Notes: generated by a model not told the origin, from the letters alone. A DNA stretch of 64,000 nt from Sphingopyxis sp. (GCA_017745175.1 JAGHZY010000017.1:1-64000); one strand, 5' to 3'; shown: positions 34,788 to 43,813, counted from the stretch's first letter. Program-made: numbers and translations.

Positions 34788-36161
34788 ATGTGGCAGGTCC
34801 AGCGGCAGAAGGGTTCGGCGGCGGAAGGGGGCACGCCGCGCGCGCCGGCTCGGGCGGCCGCAGCGGGTGACGGCGCGCCCGAACGCGGTGCCGCGCTGCT
34901 CCTCCTGAAAGTGCAGGTTCATCGCGAACTGCTCGACGAGATCAACCTCGCCCAGCTCGACAAGATGTCGCGCGCGCAGATCGAGGCGGAGGCGGGCGAT
35001 GTGATTGCCGGCATCCTCGGACGGCACCAGATGGCGCTGACCGCCATCGAGCGCAGGACGCTCGTGAGCAATGTGCTCGACGAACTGCTCGGGCTGGGGC
35101 CGCTCGAACCCCTGCTCCAGGACGAAACGATCACCGATATTCTGGTCAACGGCCATGATACGGTTTTCGTCGAACGGTCGGGGTTGCTCGAACGCGTGGA
35201 CACGCGCTTCAAGGACGAGCGGCACCTTTTCCGTATCATCCAGAAAATCGCGAGCGGCGTCGGACGCCGGGTCGATGAGTCCTCGCCGTTCGTCGACGCG
35301 CGTCTGCCGAACGGGTCGCGCGTCAACGCGATCGTGCCGCCGCTCGCGCTCGACGGCTCGCTGCTCTCGATCCGCAAATTTTCGCATATTCCCATCGATA
35401 TGGCGAAGCTTGTCGAGTTCGGCAGCGTTCCGGCCGTGGTTGCGGAAGTGCTGAGGGGGGTCGTCGCCGCGCGGCGTAACATTCTGATTTCCGGCGGCAC
35501 CGGGTCGGGCAAGACGACGCTGCTCAACGCGATTTCGTCCTTCATCGACGAGCGCGAGCGCATCGTCACCATCGAGGACTCGGCCGAGCTGCAACTGCAG
35601 CAATCGCACGTCGCGCGCCTCGAAACGCGACCCGCCAATATCGAGGGCCGGGGCGAAGTGACGCAGCGCGAACTCGTGAAGAATGCGCTGCGCATGCGCC
35701 CGGATCGCATCATCATCGGCGAAGTCCGCGCCGGCGAGGCTTTCGACATGCTGCAGGCGATGAATACCGGTCACGACGGCTCGATGACGACGGTCCACGC
35801 CAACACCGCGCGCGACGCGCTCGCGCGCGTCGAACAGATGGTCGGTATGAGCGGCATCGAAATGTCGCCGCGCGCGGCGCGGGCGCAGATCGCCTCGGCG
35901 ATCAATGTGGTGGTGCAGATCGGCCGCCTTTCGGATGGCCACCGGCGGCTGCTCAGCCTGTCGGAGATCACGGGAATGGAAGGCGAGGTCGTCACGATGC
36001 AGGATATCTTCCTGTTCCGCATGACCGGCCGCGACGCAGACAACCGCGTGCTCGGTCATTTCGAGGCGACGGGCATCCGGCCCAAATTCCTCGATACCTT
36101 GTCGGCTCATGGCATCGAATTGTCGCCGGATCTGTTCCGGCCCGATCGTCCGGTGACCTGA
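34788..36161 (+). CDS. cpaF: Pilus assembly/retraction ATPase CpaF (TadA)
   Basis: A 457-residue secretion ATPase of the CpaF/TadA family. Its parts are an N-terminal helical domain, TDILVNGHDTVFVERSG, the Walker A GGTGSGKTT, the Asp box TIEDSAELQL, and Walker B IIGEVRAGEAFDML followed by the His box MTTVHANTARDAL. It powers Flp pilin extrusion at the inner membrane. I placed the start at ATG 34788 (AAGGGG upstream); the frame is open further left only because it overlaps cpaE. Confidence 0.95.
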   Translation: MWQVQRQKGSAAEGGTPRAPARAAAAGDGAPERGAALLLLKVQVHRELLDEINLAQLDKMSRAQIEAEAGDVIAGILGRHQMALTAIERRTLVSNVLDELLGLGPLEPLLQDETITDILVNGHDTVFVERSGLLERVDTRFKDERHLFRIIQKIASGVGRRVDESSPFVDARLPNGSRVNAIVPPLALDGSLLSIRKFSHIPIDMAKLVEFGSVPAVVAEVLRGVVAARRNILISGGTGSGKTTLLNAISSFIDERERIVTIEDSAELQLQQSHVARLETRPANIEGRGEVTQRELVKNALRMRPDRIIIGEVRAGEAFDMLQAMNTGHDGSMTTVHANTARDALARVEQMVGMSGIEMSPRAARAQIASAINVVVQIGRLSDGHRRLLSLSEITGMEGEVVTMQDIFLFRMTGRDADNRVLGHFEATGIRPKFLDTLSAHGIELSPDLFRPDRPVT

Positions 36162-36162
36162 T

Positions 36163-37164
36163 ATGAACGATACGGCTCTTCGTTTCCTGACGATGCTGGC
36201 CCTTTTCGCGTTCATCGTGCTGGTAGCGCAAGTGGCGGGCGGCGCCATCGCGAACCGGCGCGCCAAGAGCCGGGCGGTCAATGCGCGTTTGCGGATGATC
36301 GAGGCCGGGGTCGACCGCGAAACGGTGACCGCCAGGCTGCGCAAGGACGTACCGCACGACATACCGGGCGCGCCGCAATGGGTTTCCGATGCGGCGCGCG
36401 CTTTTCACCGGATGCTCAACGCCGCCGACATCAAGCGCTCCGCGCCCGAAGTGTTCGGCGCGATGCTGCTCGGCGGCGGGGCGGTGGCGGGGCTGATCCT
36501 CGCACTCACGGCATGGTCCGGTGTCGCCGTCACCTTCGGCGTGATCCAGTTGGCGGTGGCGATGGGCTCGGTTGTTGGCATATTATTGCCCTGGATGATG
36601 ATCGCCCGGCTCGCCGATGCGCGCCGCCGCCACATGGAGAGCCAGTTTCCCGTCGCGCTCGACGTCTTCGTTCGCGGGTTGCGCGCGGGCCACCCGATTC
36701 CGGCGGCGCTCAACCTGCTGGTCGAGGAAATGGAAGATCCTGTCGGCACCGAATTCGGTATCGTTGCCGACGAGATCGCCTTTGGTTTCGGGTTGCGCGA
36801 AGCACTGTCGCGCATGGCGCAGCGCTGGGGCCTCGCCGATATCGACATGTTCGTCGTGTCGGTTTCGGTTCAGATGGAAACCGGCGGAAATCTGGCGGAG
36901 ATACTGGAGAATCTGAGCCGGGTCATCCGGGAGCGCGCCAGTATGTTCATGAAGGTTCGTGCGCTCAGTTCGGAAGGCCGGATGACCGCGCTCGTTCTCA
37001 CCGTCCTGCCGATCCTTGCTTTCGCGGTTTTGTTCGTGGTCAACCCGGCCTTCTATCTCGACGTGGCGGGGGATCCGGTTTTCATCTTCGGCTTCGCCGG
37101 AATCCTGCTTCTCTATCTGATCGGTTTTTTCGCCATCCGGCGAATGGTGGACCTGAAAGTATAG
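36163..37164 (+). CDS. tadB: Pilus platform protein TadB
   Basis: A 333-residue inner-membrane protein with the type II secretion F domain (RRRHMESQFPVALDVFVRGL, ETGGNLAEILENLSRVIRER) between hydrophobic segments. It forms the membrane platform with TadC and contacts the CpaF ATPase. The ATG is 1 base after the cpaF stop. Confidence 0.94.
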   Translation: MNDTALRFLTMLALFAFIVLVAQVAGGAIANRRAKSRAVNARLRMIEAGVDRETVTARLRKDVPHDIPGAPQWVSDAARAFHRMLNAADIKRSAPEVFGAMLLGGGAVAGLILALTAWSGVAVTFGVIQLAVAMGSVVGILLPWMMIARLADARRRHMESQFPVALDVFVRGLRAGHPIPAALNLLVEEMEDPVGTEFGIVADEIAFGFGLREALSRMAQRWGLADIDMFVVSVSVQMETGGNLAEILENLSRVIRERASMFMKVRALSSEGRMTALVLTVLPILAFAVLFVVNPAFYLDVAGDPVFIFGFAGILLLYLIGFFAIRRMVDLKV

Positions 37165-37165
37165 C

Positions 37166-38146
37166 ATGGTCGAACAGATCGCCCTGTCCCCCTTCATGCG
37201 ATGGACGGTTCTGCTGTTCCTGTTCGCTCTCGTATCCGCGGTCGCCTTTCTGGCGATCAGGACGCTGCTCGGTCGCCGGTTGATTCTGGACCGCCTTGGA
37301 AAGGAATCGAGGAGCGCTCGCTCCGAAGGCGCTACGGCCATGCTGGAGGCCTCCACCGCCAAGGCCAGCGCATGGGCCAGACTGACCGAAAGGATCGAGC
37401 GAGGCGGATTCTCGCTCGGCGACTCCGACCCCAAGGCGTTGCAAGCCAGGATGCTTGCGGCGGGTTACCGGTCGCCGCAGGCGCCGAAGATCTTCACGCT
37501 CGTTCGTCTGCTGCTGATCGTCCTCCTGCCTTCGCTGGTCGTCCTCCCGCAACTGGCCTCGGACAAGCCGATCTCCCTGCTGAGCCTCTATCTCCAGGGA
37601 GCGGGCTTTGCCGTGATGGGGCTCATCCTGCCAAATCTCTACCTGACGGCCAGAGCGGATCGCCGCCGTCAGGAAATCGTGAACGGCTTTCCGGATTGCC
37701 TCGATCTCATGCTGGTCTGCGTCGAGGCGGGCATGGGGCTCGAGGCCGCGCTCGACCGGGTGGCGCGGGAGATGACCACATCGCATCCGCTCGTTGCCGA
37801 AACGCTCTTGCAAACGACTCTGGAATTGCGGGCGGGGGCCAGCCGCGAGGAAGCGTTGCGCGCCATGGCGGACCGTACGCGCGTTGACGAGATACGCGCC
37901 TTTTCGACCCTTCTGATCCAGTCGGACAAGCTGGGTTCCAGCATCGCGACGACGCTTCGGACCTATGCTGGCGAGATGCGCGAAAAGCGCCGGCTGCGGG
38001 CGGAGGAAAAGGCGCATCGCCTGCCTGTTCTCCTGTCGATTCCCCTAGTTGCGTGCATGTTGCCCGTCATGATCGGCGTGCTGATGCTGCCCGCCGCCGT
38101 TCGCGTGATCCGCGACGTTGCGCCGGCCATGGCAGGGAGCGGTTGA
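37166..38146 (+). CDS. tadC: Pilus platform protein TadC
   Basis: A 326-residue partner of TadB, again with a type II secretion F domain (GFPDCLDLMLVCVEAGMGLE, TLLIQSDKLGSSIATTLRTY) and about four transmembrane helices. It starts 1 base after tadB. The pair is the usual two-gene form of the platform in Tad systems. Confidence 0.94.
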   Translation: MVEQIALSPFMRWTVLLFLFALVSAVAFLAIRTLLGRRLILDRLGKESRSARSEGATAMLEASTAKASAWARLTERIERGGFSLGDSDPKALQARMLAAGYRSPQAPKIFTLVRLLLIVLLPSLVVLPQLASDKPISLLSLYLQGAGFAVMGLILPNLYLTARADRRRQEIVNGFPDCLDLMLVCVEAGMGLEAALDRVAREMTTSHPLVAETLLQTTLELRAGASREEALRAMADRTRVDEIRAFSTLLIQSDKLGSSIATTLRTYAGEMREKRRLRAEEKAHRLPVLLSIPLVACMLPVMIGVLMLPAAVRVIRDVAPAMAGSG

Positions 38147-38148
38147 TC

Positions 38149-39051
38149 ATGCGCATTCGTCCGGTACCGGGCATGATGGTCGCGGCGCTGGTATTGGCCG
38201 GCTGCTCCTTCGGTCCGCATCTGCGATCCGCACTGCCGGTGGTCAAGGACGTCCCGGTTCTCGCCGGTCTTTCGCCCGAGCAATCTCTCGAACGCGCCCG
38301 GGCTTTCCTCGCGTCGAGGCAATATGGCTTGGCGATCGAGCTGTTCAAGGCGGCGAGCCGCGACCCGGAGCTCGAGGTCGATAGTCTGAACGGCCTCGCG
38401 ATCGCTTATGACGGTATCGGACGGCGCGATGTCGCGGAACGCTATTTTCAGAAGGCGCTGGCCTTGCGTACCGATGATCAGCGGACGCGCCGCAATCTCG
38501 CGACCTTCTATGCCGCATCGCGGCAGTCGGGGAAGCGCCGATCGCTGCTGGCCGATGGGGCGGGCACACCGGCGGACGAGCGGGCGGATATCGTCCCGAC
38601 GCCGGCTATTGAACCGGTCTTGTCCGCAGAGCCGCCGCGGGTAGCACATGTCTCGGCGATCGCGGATGGGGAATTGCGGAAACCGAGTCCCCTCGGCGCC
38701 AGTTTTCATCCCTTGCTGGTCGAGGCCCGGCTTTCGGACCGTCCGTCCGCCCCGGCTCCGCCCTCGACCGACGAAATGTCAATAGCCTGCCTGACGGGCA
38801 CAGATCCTGCGGACCCGGGCAACACGGACGAGATTCGGATGCTCCGCATCAGTATCGGCGAGGTATTCATCGCGACCCAGGTGAACGGAGCGGTGTGCTC
38901 GGTCGTTCCGGGAAGCGCGGTTGCCATTTCCCAGTCGGCGGGGATGAGCAACAAGGCCTATCTCGGTCTGGTCGCCGCCTATCTCGATCAGATCAATCAT
39001 ATGGGTTATTTCGCGGGAATCAGCCTGCCGACAGGGCAGGCCGCACTTTGA
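38149..39051 (+). CDS. tadD: TadD-like TPR lipoprotein
   Basis: A 300-residue protein with a lipobox (LVLAGC), then TPR-like helices (LERARAFLASRQYGLAIELF, LNGLAIAYDGIGRRDVAERY, QKALALRTDDQRTRRNLATF), a Pro-rich linker and a C-terminal domain that I do not recognise (MLRISIGEVFIATQVNGAVC). TadD lipoproteins help assemble the secretin. I used ATG at 38149 because it opens a lipoprotein signal; the frame extends upstream inside tadC. Confidence 0.85.
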   Translation: MRIRPVPGMMVAALVLAGCSFGPHLRSALPVVKDVPVLAGLSPEQSLERARAFLASRQYGLAIELFKAASRDPELEVDSLNGLAIAYDGIGRRDVAERYFQKALALRTDDQRTRRNLATFYAASRQSGKRRSLLADGAGTPADERADIVPTPAIEPVLSAEPPRVAHVSAIADGELRKPSPLGASFHPLLVEARLSDRPSAPAPPSTDEMSIACLTGTDPADPGNTDEIRMLRISIGEVFIATQVNGAVCSVVPGSAVAISQSAGMSNKAYLGLVAAYLDQINHMGYFAGISLPTGQAAL

Positions 39052-39941
39052 TGCGGCGGCGGGGCAACCGGATCGCGGCGGTTGCGACGGTGCTCGTCTT
39101 TTGCGCGGTTTCAGCCGCCCATGTGTCGGCGGCCGATCCGGCCGCATCGACAGCAACGGAAACGGGTTCGCCGAGGGCGGCCCTGCTTCGCGCGGTCGAC
39201 GACGCGCTGGCGGGTCAGCGATATGTCGAAGCCGAAGCGCTGCTGGATCGCCTCGCGAAGCAGGCCGGAGACAATAGCGGCGAAACCGGGCTGATGCGTG
39301 CCGAATGGCTCATCGCCGTCGGGCGCCCCGCCGAGGCGGCACCGCTTCTGGCGTCGATCAACCCCGACGAGCGATGGCAATGCAGGAAATTGTCCGCCGA
39401 AATAACAGCTCGTGTCCGGATCCTCCGGCTCGACGGTGCGGACCAGCTCGCGACAAGCGGCGAAAAGGCCTGTGGCGAAGATCCGGTGTTCTGGCGCAGC
39501 GCAGGCCGGTTGCATCTCGCCCGCGACCGGGCGCCCGCCGCGGTCGCGGCGTTTCGCAAAAGCCTGTCGCTCGATCCCGCGAATGGCAGCGTGCGAGGCG
39601 ATCTCGGCGTTGCCCTGATTGCCGCCGGCGATGCCCCGGAAGCGGCGCGCGTCCTTTCCGCGCTGCTGCTTCTCGACCCCGATCAGACGGAAGCGCGGAT
39701 CAATTTGGACTATGCAAACGGGATGCTGGGACGGCAACCGTCACGGCGGCCGTCGGACAGCGACCTGGTGTGGAGCCGCCGCCTTCAATATGCCGGCCTT
39801 GGTGCGCAACGCGCGAGCCATTCGCCCCTCGCCGAAGCCTTGCTGGGTCAGGCGCTGATCGCGCGGCCGCGTCATGACGAGCAACTCTGGCGGCAATATG
39901 GCGCGGTAACGGGGCGCGATGACGAAGGGCGCGTGCATTGA
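39051..39941 (+). CDS. Secreted TPR protein of the Tad operon
   Basis: A 296-residue protein with a signal peptide (RIAAVATVLVFCAVSAAHVSA) and TPR-like repeats, the clearest being FWRSAGRLHLARDRAPAAVA followed by FRKSLSLDPANGSVRGDLG. It starts on the A of the tadD stop (TGATG). A second TPR protein after tadD is common in sphingomonad Tad loci. It is probably a periplasmic scaffold; no enzymatic motif is seen. Confidence 0.8.
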   Translation: MRRRGNRIAAVATVLVFCAVSAAHVSAADPAASTATETGSPRAALLRAVDDALAGQRYVEAEALLDRLAKQAGDNSGETGLMRAEWLIAVGRPAEAAPLLASINPDERWQCRKLSAEITARVRILRLDGADQLATSGEKACGEDPVFWRSAGRLHLARDRAPAAVAAFRKSLSLDPANGSVRGDLGVALIAAGDAPEAARVLSALLLLDPDQTEARINLDYANGMLGRQPSRRPSDSDLVWSRRLQYAGLGAQRASHSPLAEALLGQALIARPRHDEQLWRQYGAVTGRDDEGRVH

Positions 39942-40408
39942 TCGCAATCAAGGCCGTCTATGTGACCATTCTGGCGCTCGCTGCCTATTCCGATGCCCGC
40001 CGCCTCACCATCCCCAATATCTATCCGCTGTTGCTCCTCCTGCTCGGGGGCGTCGCCTGGTTCGCCGGTTTTCCCTTCATCGCGCCGCTATGGTCGCACC
40101 TCCTGCATTTCGCGATCGCGCTGGGGATCGGGATGCTGCTGTTTCACCTCGGCTGGTTCGGTGGCGGCGATGTCAAGCTTTATGCGGCCGTTTCGCTGTG
40201 GTTCGCCCTTTCGAACGGCCTGCTTTTGCTGATGGCAGTCTCGCTGAGCGGCATGGCGATTGTCGTGCTGGCGATTTCCCTGCGGCTAATGCAGGGCGCC
40301 CTTGGTTCGACCGATCGCAAGCGGGGCGGTTTCATGCAACGCCGGATCGCCTATGGATTGGCGATTGCGGCGGGTGGAATCGGCTCGCTGTTCTGGACCT
40401 ATCCCTAG
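39938..40408 (+). CDS. cpaA: Prepilin peptidase CpaA (TadV)
   Basis: A 156-residue A24-family aspartic peptidase with about four hydrophobic helices. The two catalytic aspartates are D19 in YSDARRLTIPN and D78 in GGGDVKLYAA. It cleaves the Flp prepilin and the TadE pseudopilins. The start is TTG at 39938, whose TTGA overlaps the preceding stop. It ends the rightward operon and faces the leftward tadE genes only 37 bases away. Confidence 0.93.
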   Translation: MIAIKAVYVTILALAAYSDARRLTIPNIYPLLLLLLGGVAWFAGFPFIAPLWSHLLHFAIALGIGMLLFHLGWFGGGDVKLYAAVSLWFALSNGLLLLMAVSLSGMAIVVLAISLRLMQGALGSTDRKRGGFMQRRIAYGLAIAAGGIGSLFWTYP

Positions 40409-40445
40409 AGGCCGGCCCGCATTCGGTAGCCGGCCACATCAAACG

Positions 40446-40835
40446 TCATACCGGCGCCGGACGGCACGCGCTGGCGCTGATCGTATAATCGAGCGGGATG
40501 ACGGGCACGATCGAGACAAACGGATAGGTGGCTGTCACCTGCCTGCCGTTGACGCTGCCACAGGTCGCCGGCGCGGCTTCGAATGCGTCGGCGGTCACCG
40601 GAACCCCCATCGCCCTGGCCGCCGCATAGCTTTTTACGTCGGCGACCGTCGCGCATTCAGGCCGTTTGAGCGCATAGCAGCGCGCGGCATCTTCGACCGC
40701 CGATTGCAGCGAATTGCGTACCCACATCGTCCGGCCGAATTCGATGATGCCGAAGGACAGAAGCAGCAACAAGGGAATGACGAGCGCGAATTCGGCGGCA
40801 ACCGAACCGCGACGGTCCGAATGCAAGGGCCGCAT
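40446..40835 (-). CDS. tadE: TadE-family minor pseudopilin, first copy
   Basis: A 129-residue protein with a prepilin-like start: basic residues, Gly, then SVAAEFALVIPLLLLLSFGI with the Glu5-Phe6 pair, and a periplasmic domain containing four Cys. TadE proteins are CpaA-processed minor pseudopilins. The ATG at 40835 overlaps the previous stop (TGATG); GTG at 40838 is possible. It is the last gene of the leftward tadG-tadE-tadE operon. Confidence 0.9.
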   Translation of the reverse strand: MRPLHSDRRGSVAAEFALVIPLLLLLSFGIIEFGRTMWVRNSLQSAVEDAARCYALKRPECATVADVKSYAAARAMGVPVTADAFEAAPATCGSVNGRQVTATYPFVSIVPVIPLDYTISASACRPAPV

Positions 40836-41311
40836 CACGAGATGCGGACCTTTGTCGTGGCCGAAAGCTGCACCGGGTTGGCCAGTCCCGGCCAGCCGAA
40901 AATCGGACTATAGTCAGCGCTTGCGCCGACCGTCACATAATCTCCCGGCAGTTCTCCGCTATCGGGGCATGCGACGCTGTCGTCCTCCACCTCGACAATG
41001 CCGTCGGCGAGATCGGGACAGCCGAATATCTGCGCCGGTGTGCCCGCGGTGACCGTCAACCCCGTCGCATTGGTCACTGCGCTGGTGATCCCGGCTTCGT
41101 CAAAGCCGTTGGTCAGAGCATAGCTCGCCCCGGCGCGCGCGGCGGCGCCGACCTGTATCTTGGCCCACGCGAGTCCGCCGACATCGACCGCGCCGAACAG
41201 CAGGATCGCCAGTATCGGCAGGATCAAGACGAACTCGGCCGCGCTGGCGCCCGATCGATCGCGCAGAAATCGTTTCGTCAACGCCTGCGATCTTGTCCGG
41301 GCGCGTCTCAT
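40835..41311 (-). CDS. TadE-family minor pseudopilin, second copy
   Basis: A 158-residue TadE-like protein. After basic residues and Gly comes ASAAEFVLILPILAILLFGA, nearly the same cleavage context as the Flp pilin itself (ASAAEY). I placed the start at ATG 41311, overlapping the tadG stop (ATGA); the longer frame to 41425 lies inside tadG. The periplasmic part has two Cys pairs. It is probably a tip or minor subunit of the pilus. Confidence 0.88.
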   Translation of the reverse strand: MRRARTRSQALTKRFLRDRSGASAAEFVLILPILAILLFGAVDVGGLAWAKIQVGAAARAGASYALTNGFDEAGITSAVTNATGLTVTAGTPAQIFGCPDLADGIVEVEDDSVACPDSGELPGDYVTVGASADYSPIFGWPGLANPVQLSATTKVRIS

Positions 41312-42507
41312 GCGAGCAAGGCCACCTTGCCGTTGCCGATGTCCCGGATCCCCGACCCGGGGCATTCGTCGTTCATGTTGGCGTTGTTGTTGATCGAAAC
41401 GACAAGCCCGACCAACTGCGTGCACTGCGTGGAGTTGAACACGCTGTTGTTCTTGATCGATAATTCCTGATTGGGGAAGTAAAACGCCCCCTGAACGTTG
41501 AAGATGGCATTGTTCCAGGCGAGAATATTCGTTCCCAGATTGCGGCCCATCATTGCTATGCCGGCATAGCTCCCGCTCGTCGGGGCCGTCAGGTTGAAGA
41601 CAAGGTTGTTGCCGAGCGTTACGGTCGTGCCGGGCCTCAGTACGAGCGTAACCCCGGTTCCGTTGATTGTGACGCCATTATCCAGCCGCAGAATGCCGCC
41701 AACGACGTAGGTTCCCGAAGCAAGGTTCAGCGTCTTGTTGCTGGCATTGTTCCTGATTTCGATGCCGGCACAGAATTGCCCTGCAGAATAGCTGCCGCCA
41801 TTCGTGATCTTCGTCGAGTTGGTGCACGGACCCGGCGACGGAACGTCGGCATAGGGATCGGGCACCGGCGTGACGCCGGTGACTTCCCGACCGATCGTGA
41901 CCTGGCCGGCATTCTGCTTGTCGATGGAGCCTGCGACATAGGCTGCGCCATTGATCGTACTGCCGTTCTTCATCGACATGTTGGCGTTCGAATAGACCGC
42001 GCACCCCGGATTGCTGATGCTGTTGTTGTTGTCGATTGAGATAGCCGTGCCGCTCGTGCTGAGGCCGATGATACAGGCGGCTCCGCCCGATGCGGTTCCG
42101 GCAACAGCGCGCGCACGCGCTGTCGGCGCGCTGCCGAGGAAAAGCGCGGCAAGCCCCATCGTCTGGGGCTTCTCCACAATGACTTCCCAGAATTCGCCCG
42201 AATCCCCGTCTAGACTGTCGAGCTTGTTCGTTGTGACGGTGACATCGTCCTGCCCGTCGATGAAGCCCATACTGGCAGCGATCGCCTTGCCTTCAAGGTG
42301 CCCGGCATCGTCGCCGCTGGCCTGTGCCGCGATAGCGGCTGAAAAGGCGGCCTGATCGGCGGCGCCCTGTGCTTCGCGCTTCTGCACTGTCCACAGCCCC
42401 ACATCGACAGCGAGCGCGCCCATGCCGGCGAGAAGGGGCATGGCCATCGCGAAAATCGCGGCCGTTGCGCCCCGGTTGTCCCTGGTCAGATCGGTCCTGT
42501 TCCGCAC
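41308..42507 (-). CDS. TadG-like protein with Asn-rich repetitive C-terminal domain
   Basis: A 399-residue protein with a TadG N-terminus (RDNRGATAAIFAMAMPLLAG; the Glu5 of pilins is replaced by Ile) and one transmembrane helix. The large extracellular part is rich in Asn, Gly, Thr and Ser, with short strand-like repeats (SIDNNNSISNPGCAVYSNAN, LASGTYVVGGILRLDNG) that look like a right-handed beta-helix. The start is GTG at 42507, 6 bases after GGGGAGG, which beats the GTG at 42531. It leads the leftward operon. An adhesive surface role is inferred. Confidence 0.83.
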   Translation of the reverse strand: MRNRTDLTRDNRGATAAIFAMAMPLLAGMGALAVDVGLWTVQKREAQGAADQAAFSAAIAAQASGDDAGHLEGKAIAASMGFIDGQDDVTVTTNKLDSLDGDSGEFWEVIVEKPQTMGLAALFLGSAPTARARAVAGTASGGAACIIGLSTSGTAISIDNNNSISNPGCAVYSNANMSMKNGSTINGAAYVAGSIDKQNAGQVTIGREVTGVTPVPDPYADVPSPGPCTNSTKITNGGSYSAGQFCAGIEIRNNASNKTLNLASGTYVVGGILRLDNGVTINGTGVTLVLRPGTTVTLGNNLVFNLTAPTSGSYAGIAMMGRNLGTNILAWNNAIFNVQGAFYFPNQELSIKNNSVFNSTQCTQLVGLVVSINNNANMNDECPGSGIRDIGNGKVALLA

Positions 42508-42937
42508 GCGTACCCTCCCCAAAAGAATCACGCTGCGACCTAAAAAGAAAATTAGAGTATGATTGACGAGTCTTCAACCAAGAAAATGGCGAAAAACATC
42601 GATTCGTGACGCAAAATGAGACGCGGTTTCGTTGGCGTGGAGTGGAGTGAAGAGAGCTGGCCATGTTGCGACATTGGCTATCTTGACGGTGCCTTATTGT
42701 CGCGGACAATGATAGCCGAACATTGGGGTTAGATTTCTGTTTCAATATAACCGCTTATCGTGATTTACAGTGATGGTCCGGCCATGGATTCCGGATCAGG
42801 TCTGGGATGATGATGAAGGACAGGGCAATTCGCGGCCGATCGCAACCCGAGCTGTCTGCGGTGGAACCGAAGCCATTCAGCGATTGTTCTGGTCGGTGAT
42901 CGTAACAAGCTGTCATCATCATCACAGGAGATCAGCC
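42508..42937. promoter_or_regulatory. Divergent intergenic region, tadG operon and glycine-zipper gene
   Basis: No gene is supported in these 430 bases. A nested dyad is present: GGCTATC (42676-42682) pairs with GATAGCC (42711-42717) around ATTGTC-GCG-GACAAT (42696-42710), and a TTGACG at 42683-42688 could be a -35. At 42783-42810 there is a degenerate palindromic unit (ATTCCGGATCAGGTCTGGGAT) that resembles a dispersed intergenic repeat of alphaproteobacteria which reads as WIPDQVxDD when translated. The end holds the ribosome site CAGGAG for the TTG start at 42938. Confidence 0.45.
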
Positions 42938-43312
42938 TTGAAGAAGTTTCTTGCCGCTGCGATTCTCGCAGCCATCGCCATTCCGACAGCTCCGGCTCTC
43001 GCCGATCCGCCCCCTTGGGCGCCCGCGCACGGGAAGCGTGCGAAGGATCGCGGTCTGTATGACGACCGCGGCCGCTATTACGAACCGCGCCGCCTGTCGC
43101 GTGGCGACCGGATCTGGCGCGCCGACGACGGGCGCTATCACTGTCGCCGCGACAACGGTACGACGGGTCTGATCATCGGTGGCGCAGTCGGTGCGCTTGT
43201 CGGACGCGAGCTCGACGGCGGGCGTGACCGGACCGTCGGCACGATCATCGGCGCCGCGGGAGGCGGCCTGCTCGGGCGAGCAATCGACCGCGGCGAACTC
43301 AAATGTCGTTGA
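42938..43312 (+). CDS. Secreted glycine-zipper 2TM protein
   Basis: A 124-residue protein with a signal peptide (ILAAIAIPTAPALA). A charged, Tyr/Arg-rich region (GLYDDRGRYYEPRRLSRGDR) is followed by a C-terminal glycine zipper (GLIIGGAVGALVGRELDGG, then GTIIGAAGGGLLGRAIDRG) of the kind seen in the rickettsial 17-kDa antigen family. These insert in the outer membrane. The start is TTG at 42938 with CAGGAG 7 bases upstream; the frame further left is not supported. The role is unknown, probably envelope structure. Confidence 0.82.
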   Translation: MKKFLAAAILAAIAIPTAPALADPPPWAPAHGKRAKDRGLYDDRGRYYEPRRLSRGDRIWRADDGRYHCRRDNGTTGLIIGGAVGALVGRELDGGRDRTVGTIIGAAGGGLLGRAIDRGELKCR

Positions 43313-43813
43313 ACTGAACGGGCGGAGCAAGAGGGACGAGCCATTTCGCTCAGGCGAAGTGTGCTCGCTGTCAGAAGCAGCTTCATTCCTTTTTCACCAA
43401 ATGAAGATATCCCGTCGTTGCTCTCCTGCGATCCGGAGAGTTCCCACCGCCCCGTCGAACCTTGTGTTCGGCGGGGCTTTTTCGGCTTGCCTTCACCCGC
43501 GACGGATGAGCATCCCGCGCTGCAGGTCGATGTGAATCCCTATTCGATCCGATAGTGCCGGAATCGTCTCCATGGCCGAACCGTGGGCGAAACTCGCCGC
43601 ATCCGGAAACGGAGGCCTCCAGACGACCGTTACACGGATCCGCAAGCGTCGCGCGCCCGTTCCCGGTCGCTACCGTCGCACCGGCAAGTGAAGTTGGCTG
43701 GCGCCGCGATCGAAATGCGACCCGACCCCCGATCGCTCGCCCCGTTCCAAAAAAGTTGGGCGCATTTTGCCTTGATGGCCGTTCTAGCTAGGAAACGGAT
43801 CAGGAGGAGCGGG
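43313..43813 (+). other. Gene-free gap with two hairpins, possible small RNA
   Basis: This 501-base gap has no credible protein. Between 43421 and 43482 lie two consecutive hairpins, CTCTCC/GGAGAG and the terminator listed separately. About 140 bases separate the end of the glycine-zipper gene from that terminator, so a short RNA could be made here, or the messenger simply has a long 3' end. From 43483 to 43800 I see nothing beyond the AGGAGG ribosome site of the sigma factor gene at 43802-43807. Confidence 0.35.
43450..43482 (+). terminator. Strong Rho-independent terminator
   Basis: An 11-bp stem (CCCCGTCGAAC 43450-43460 with GTTCGGCGGGG 43466-43476, one G-T pair) with a 5-base loop is followed by CTTTTT. 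It ends transcription coming from the glycine-zipper gene or from a short RNA starting after 43312, and it insulates the sigma factor gene. Confidence 0.85.

Noticed and set aside
42770-42937. N-terminal extension of the glycine-zipper protein
   Set aside because: The added 56 residues come from the repeat-like and intergenic sequence; CAGGAG and the signal peptide point to TTG at 42938.
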